A DNA stretch of 14,339 bases from JAFGIT01 sp016929465 [NCBI: Candidatus Coatesbacteria bacterium]. GTDB lineage: Bacteria; B130-G9. Position 1 is the stretch's first letter, and every line of letters begins with the position of its first letter. The notes under the pieces were generated by a model. The model was not told where the DNA came from. It searched no databases and saw only the letters and a program-made list of their open reading frames with translations. This document shows, piece after piece, positions 13,345 to 14,339 of the stretch. The position numbers were made by a program, and so were the translations under genes. The DNA is taken from positions 1-14,339 of the forward strand of contig JAFGIT010000264.1 in the NCBI GenBank assembly GCA_016929465.1, written 5' to 3'.

Positions 13345-14339
13345 ATGTCTGAACGCATTCTGATAGGGATGAGCGGCGGCATCGACAGCACATACTTGGC
13401 CTGGTTGCTCAAGAGCCGCGGACACGACGTCATCGGCGTCCACCTGAGGCTCAACCCACTTTCTAATTCAGCAATAAACCAGCCGATGGACTTATCCCTG
13501 AATGAGCTGCCACTCGAGACCGAGCCGAACGGTGAAACCGAAAAGGACCTCATTCAGAAGGCGAGTAAACTAGGCATCGAGCTTCTCTTTGTCGAACTGG
13601 GCAGCAGATTCAGGCAGTTCGTCCTCGAACCATTCATGGGTGATTATAGGGCTGGAATAACGCCCAATCCATGCGTCGTCTGCAACGCAAGGGTGAAATT
13701 CGCGGCGCTCTCGATTCTGGCTGAACGCGTCGGGGCGGGCCACTACGCCACCGGCCACTACGCCAGGGCGACGCGGCATCCAACAAGCGGCGCTAAGGTC
13801 ATTAGCCGTTCGCTCGATCCACGCAATGATCAGTCTTACTTCCTCTGCCGGCTGTCATCAGCGGCCCTCGAACGAGCGATGATGCCACTGGGCGATATGA
13901 GAAGGGATGATGTCGTTGCGGGGGCGCTCGAGGAGGGGCTGTTCCGACCCTCCGTAAAATCCAGCCAGGACCTCTGCTTTGCAGGAACAGGGGGCTACAC
14001 AGAGATCCTGAGGAGCTTCGGATACGGACCCGAACCTGGCCCCATCGTCGATGTCGAACTTGGAGAAGTCGGATGTCACAACGGCATCCTGAACTTCACT
14101 ATCGGACAGCGGCGAGGTCTCTCAATCGCCCTGGGTAGCCCAAGGTATGTGATAGAGATCGACCGAGCGACGAATACGGTCGTCATTGGGCCGGAAAATT
14201 TCGTCTATAGGCGAGCATTACGGGCCGACAACCTGCTCTGGGCTGACGGTCTCGAGCCGGAGAAGCCGGCACCGTTCAATGTCCAAATCCGCTCCAGACA
14301 CAAGGCAAGTCCAGCGCTGGTCTCGCCACGCCCCGAGGA
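13345..14339 (+). CDS. mnmA: tRNA-specific 2-thiouridylase MnmA, C-terminus cut by window edge
   Basis: MnmA activates U34 of tRNA-Gln, -Glu and -Lys with ATP and inserts sulfur, giving 2-thiouridine. 331 residues are present of about 360. The PP-loop is GMSGGIDST (8-16); TPNPCVVCNARVKF (106-119) carries the catalytic Cys113, ATGHYAR (135-141) follows, NDQSYFLCRL (161-170) binds tRNA, and SSQDLCFAG (207-214) carries the second catalytic Cys211. FTIGQRRGLSI (251-261) and YVIEID open the C-terminal part. The position usually filled by Asp in NPD is Cys110, a common variant. Between the PP-loop and TPNPC, the usual Cys/Glu-Asp stretch before the LGI helix is replaced by a Leu/Pro/Glu-rich segment (about 36-66). 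AAGGAG at 13326-13331 lies 13 bases before the ATG, a long spacing, but no other start fits. Confidence 0.95.
   Translation, partial: MSERILIGMSGGIDSTYLAWLLKSRGHDVIGVHLRLNPLSNSAINQPMDLSLNELPLETEPNGETEKDLIQKASKLGIELLFVELGSRFRQFVLEPFMGDYRAGITPNPCVVCNARVKFAALSILAERVGAGHYATGHYARATRHPTSGAKVISRSLDPRNDQSYFLCRLSSAALERAMMPLGDMRRDDVVAGALEEGLFRPSVKSSQDLCFAGTGGYTEILRSFGYGPEPGPIVDVELGEVGCHNGILNFTIGQRRGLSIALGSPRYVIEIDRATNTVVIGPENFVYRRALRADNLLWADGLEPEKPAPFNVQIRSRHKASPALVSPRPE

Noticed and set aside
13011-13352. 113-codon open frame on the + strand before mnmA
   Set aside because: It reads through several perfect palindromes, has no family likeness and overlaps the mnmA start.

Overview
The window reads as chromosomal DNA of an uncultured-type bacterium of moderate to high GC content. 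The main evidence is a conserved translation and nucleotide cluster on the + strand: tRNA-Gln, prs, rplY (bL25, CTC form), pth, rpsF (bS6), ssb, rpsR (bS18), a DUF2232/YybS-like membrane protein, and rplI (bL9). From memory, this order resembles Deltaproteobacteria and several candidate phyla (usually ispE, tRNA-Gln, prs, rplY, pth). It does not fix a phylum. Frequent GTG/TTG starts and dispersed palindromic intergenic elements also suggest an environmental lineage.

Layout. (1) Bases 1-2507, minus strand: a fold-type-I PLP aminotransferase, then a PaaK/CapK-like AMP-binding ligase running off the left edge. A palindromic CACGAAG-rich repeat lies between them. (2) Bases 2508-2826: a divergent intergenic region with a possible promoter for the rightward operon. 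(3) Bases 2827-7843: tRNA-Gln(UUG) and the prs-to-rplI housekeeping operon, with close spacing or short overlaps. (4) Bases 7895-12913: a tightly coupled five-gene run in the same direction. It holds a seven-TM histidine kinase, an NtrC-family regulator with altered receiver and sigma54-contact motifs, an unrecognised 239-residue protein, a SpsF-like nucleotidyltransferase and a GT2 glycosyltransferase with an altered DXD site. (5) Bases 12914-13344: a non-coding stretch with several hairpins, one a perfect 20-bp palindrome. (6) Bases 13345 to the end: mnmA, the tRNA 2-thiouridylase, cut by the right edge.

How the genes fit together. The housekeeping block supplies PRPP, ribosomal proteins, peptidyl-tRNA recycling and SSB. 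MnmA modifies U34 of tRNAs including tRNA-Gln(UUG), the tRNA encoded here. The most unusual part is the kinase/regulator/unknown/SpsF/GT2 run. Its overlaps imply coupled translation, and its products suggest membrane-sensed control linked to surface or conjugated sugar synthesis. Two of its proteins lack residues that are normally diagnostic. No phage, insertion sequence, CRISPR array or origin was seen.
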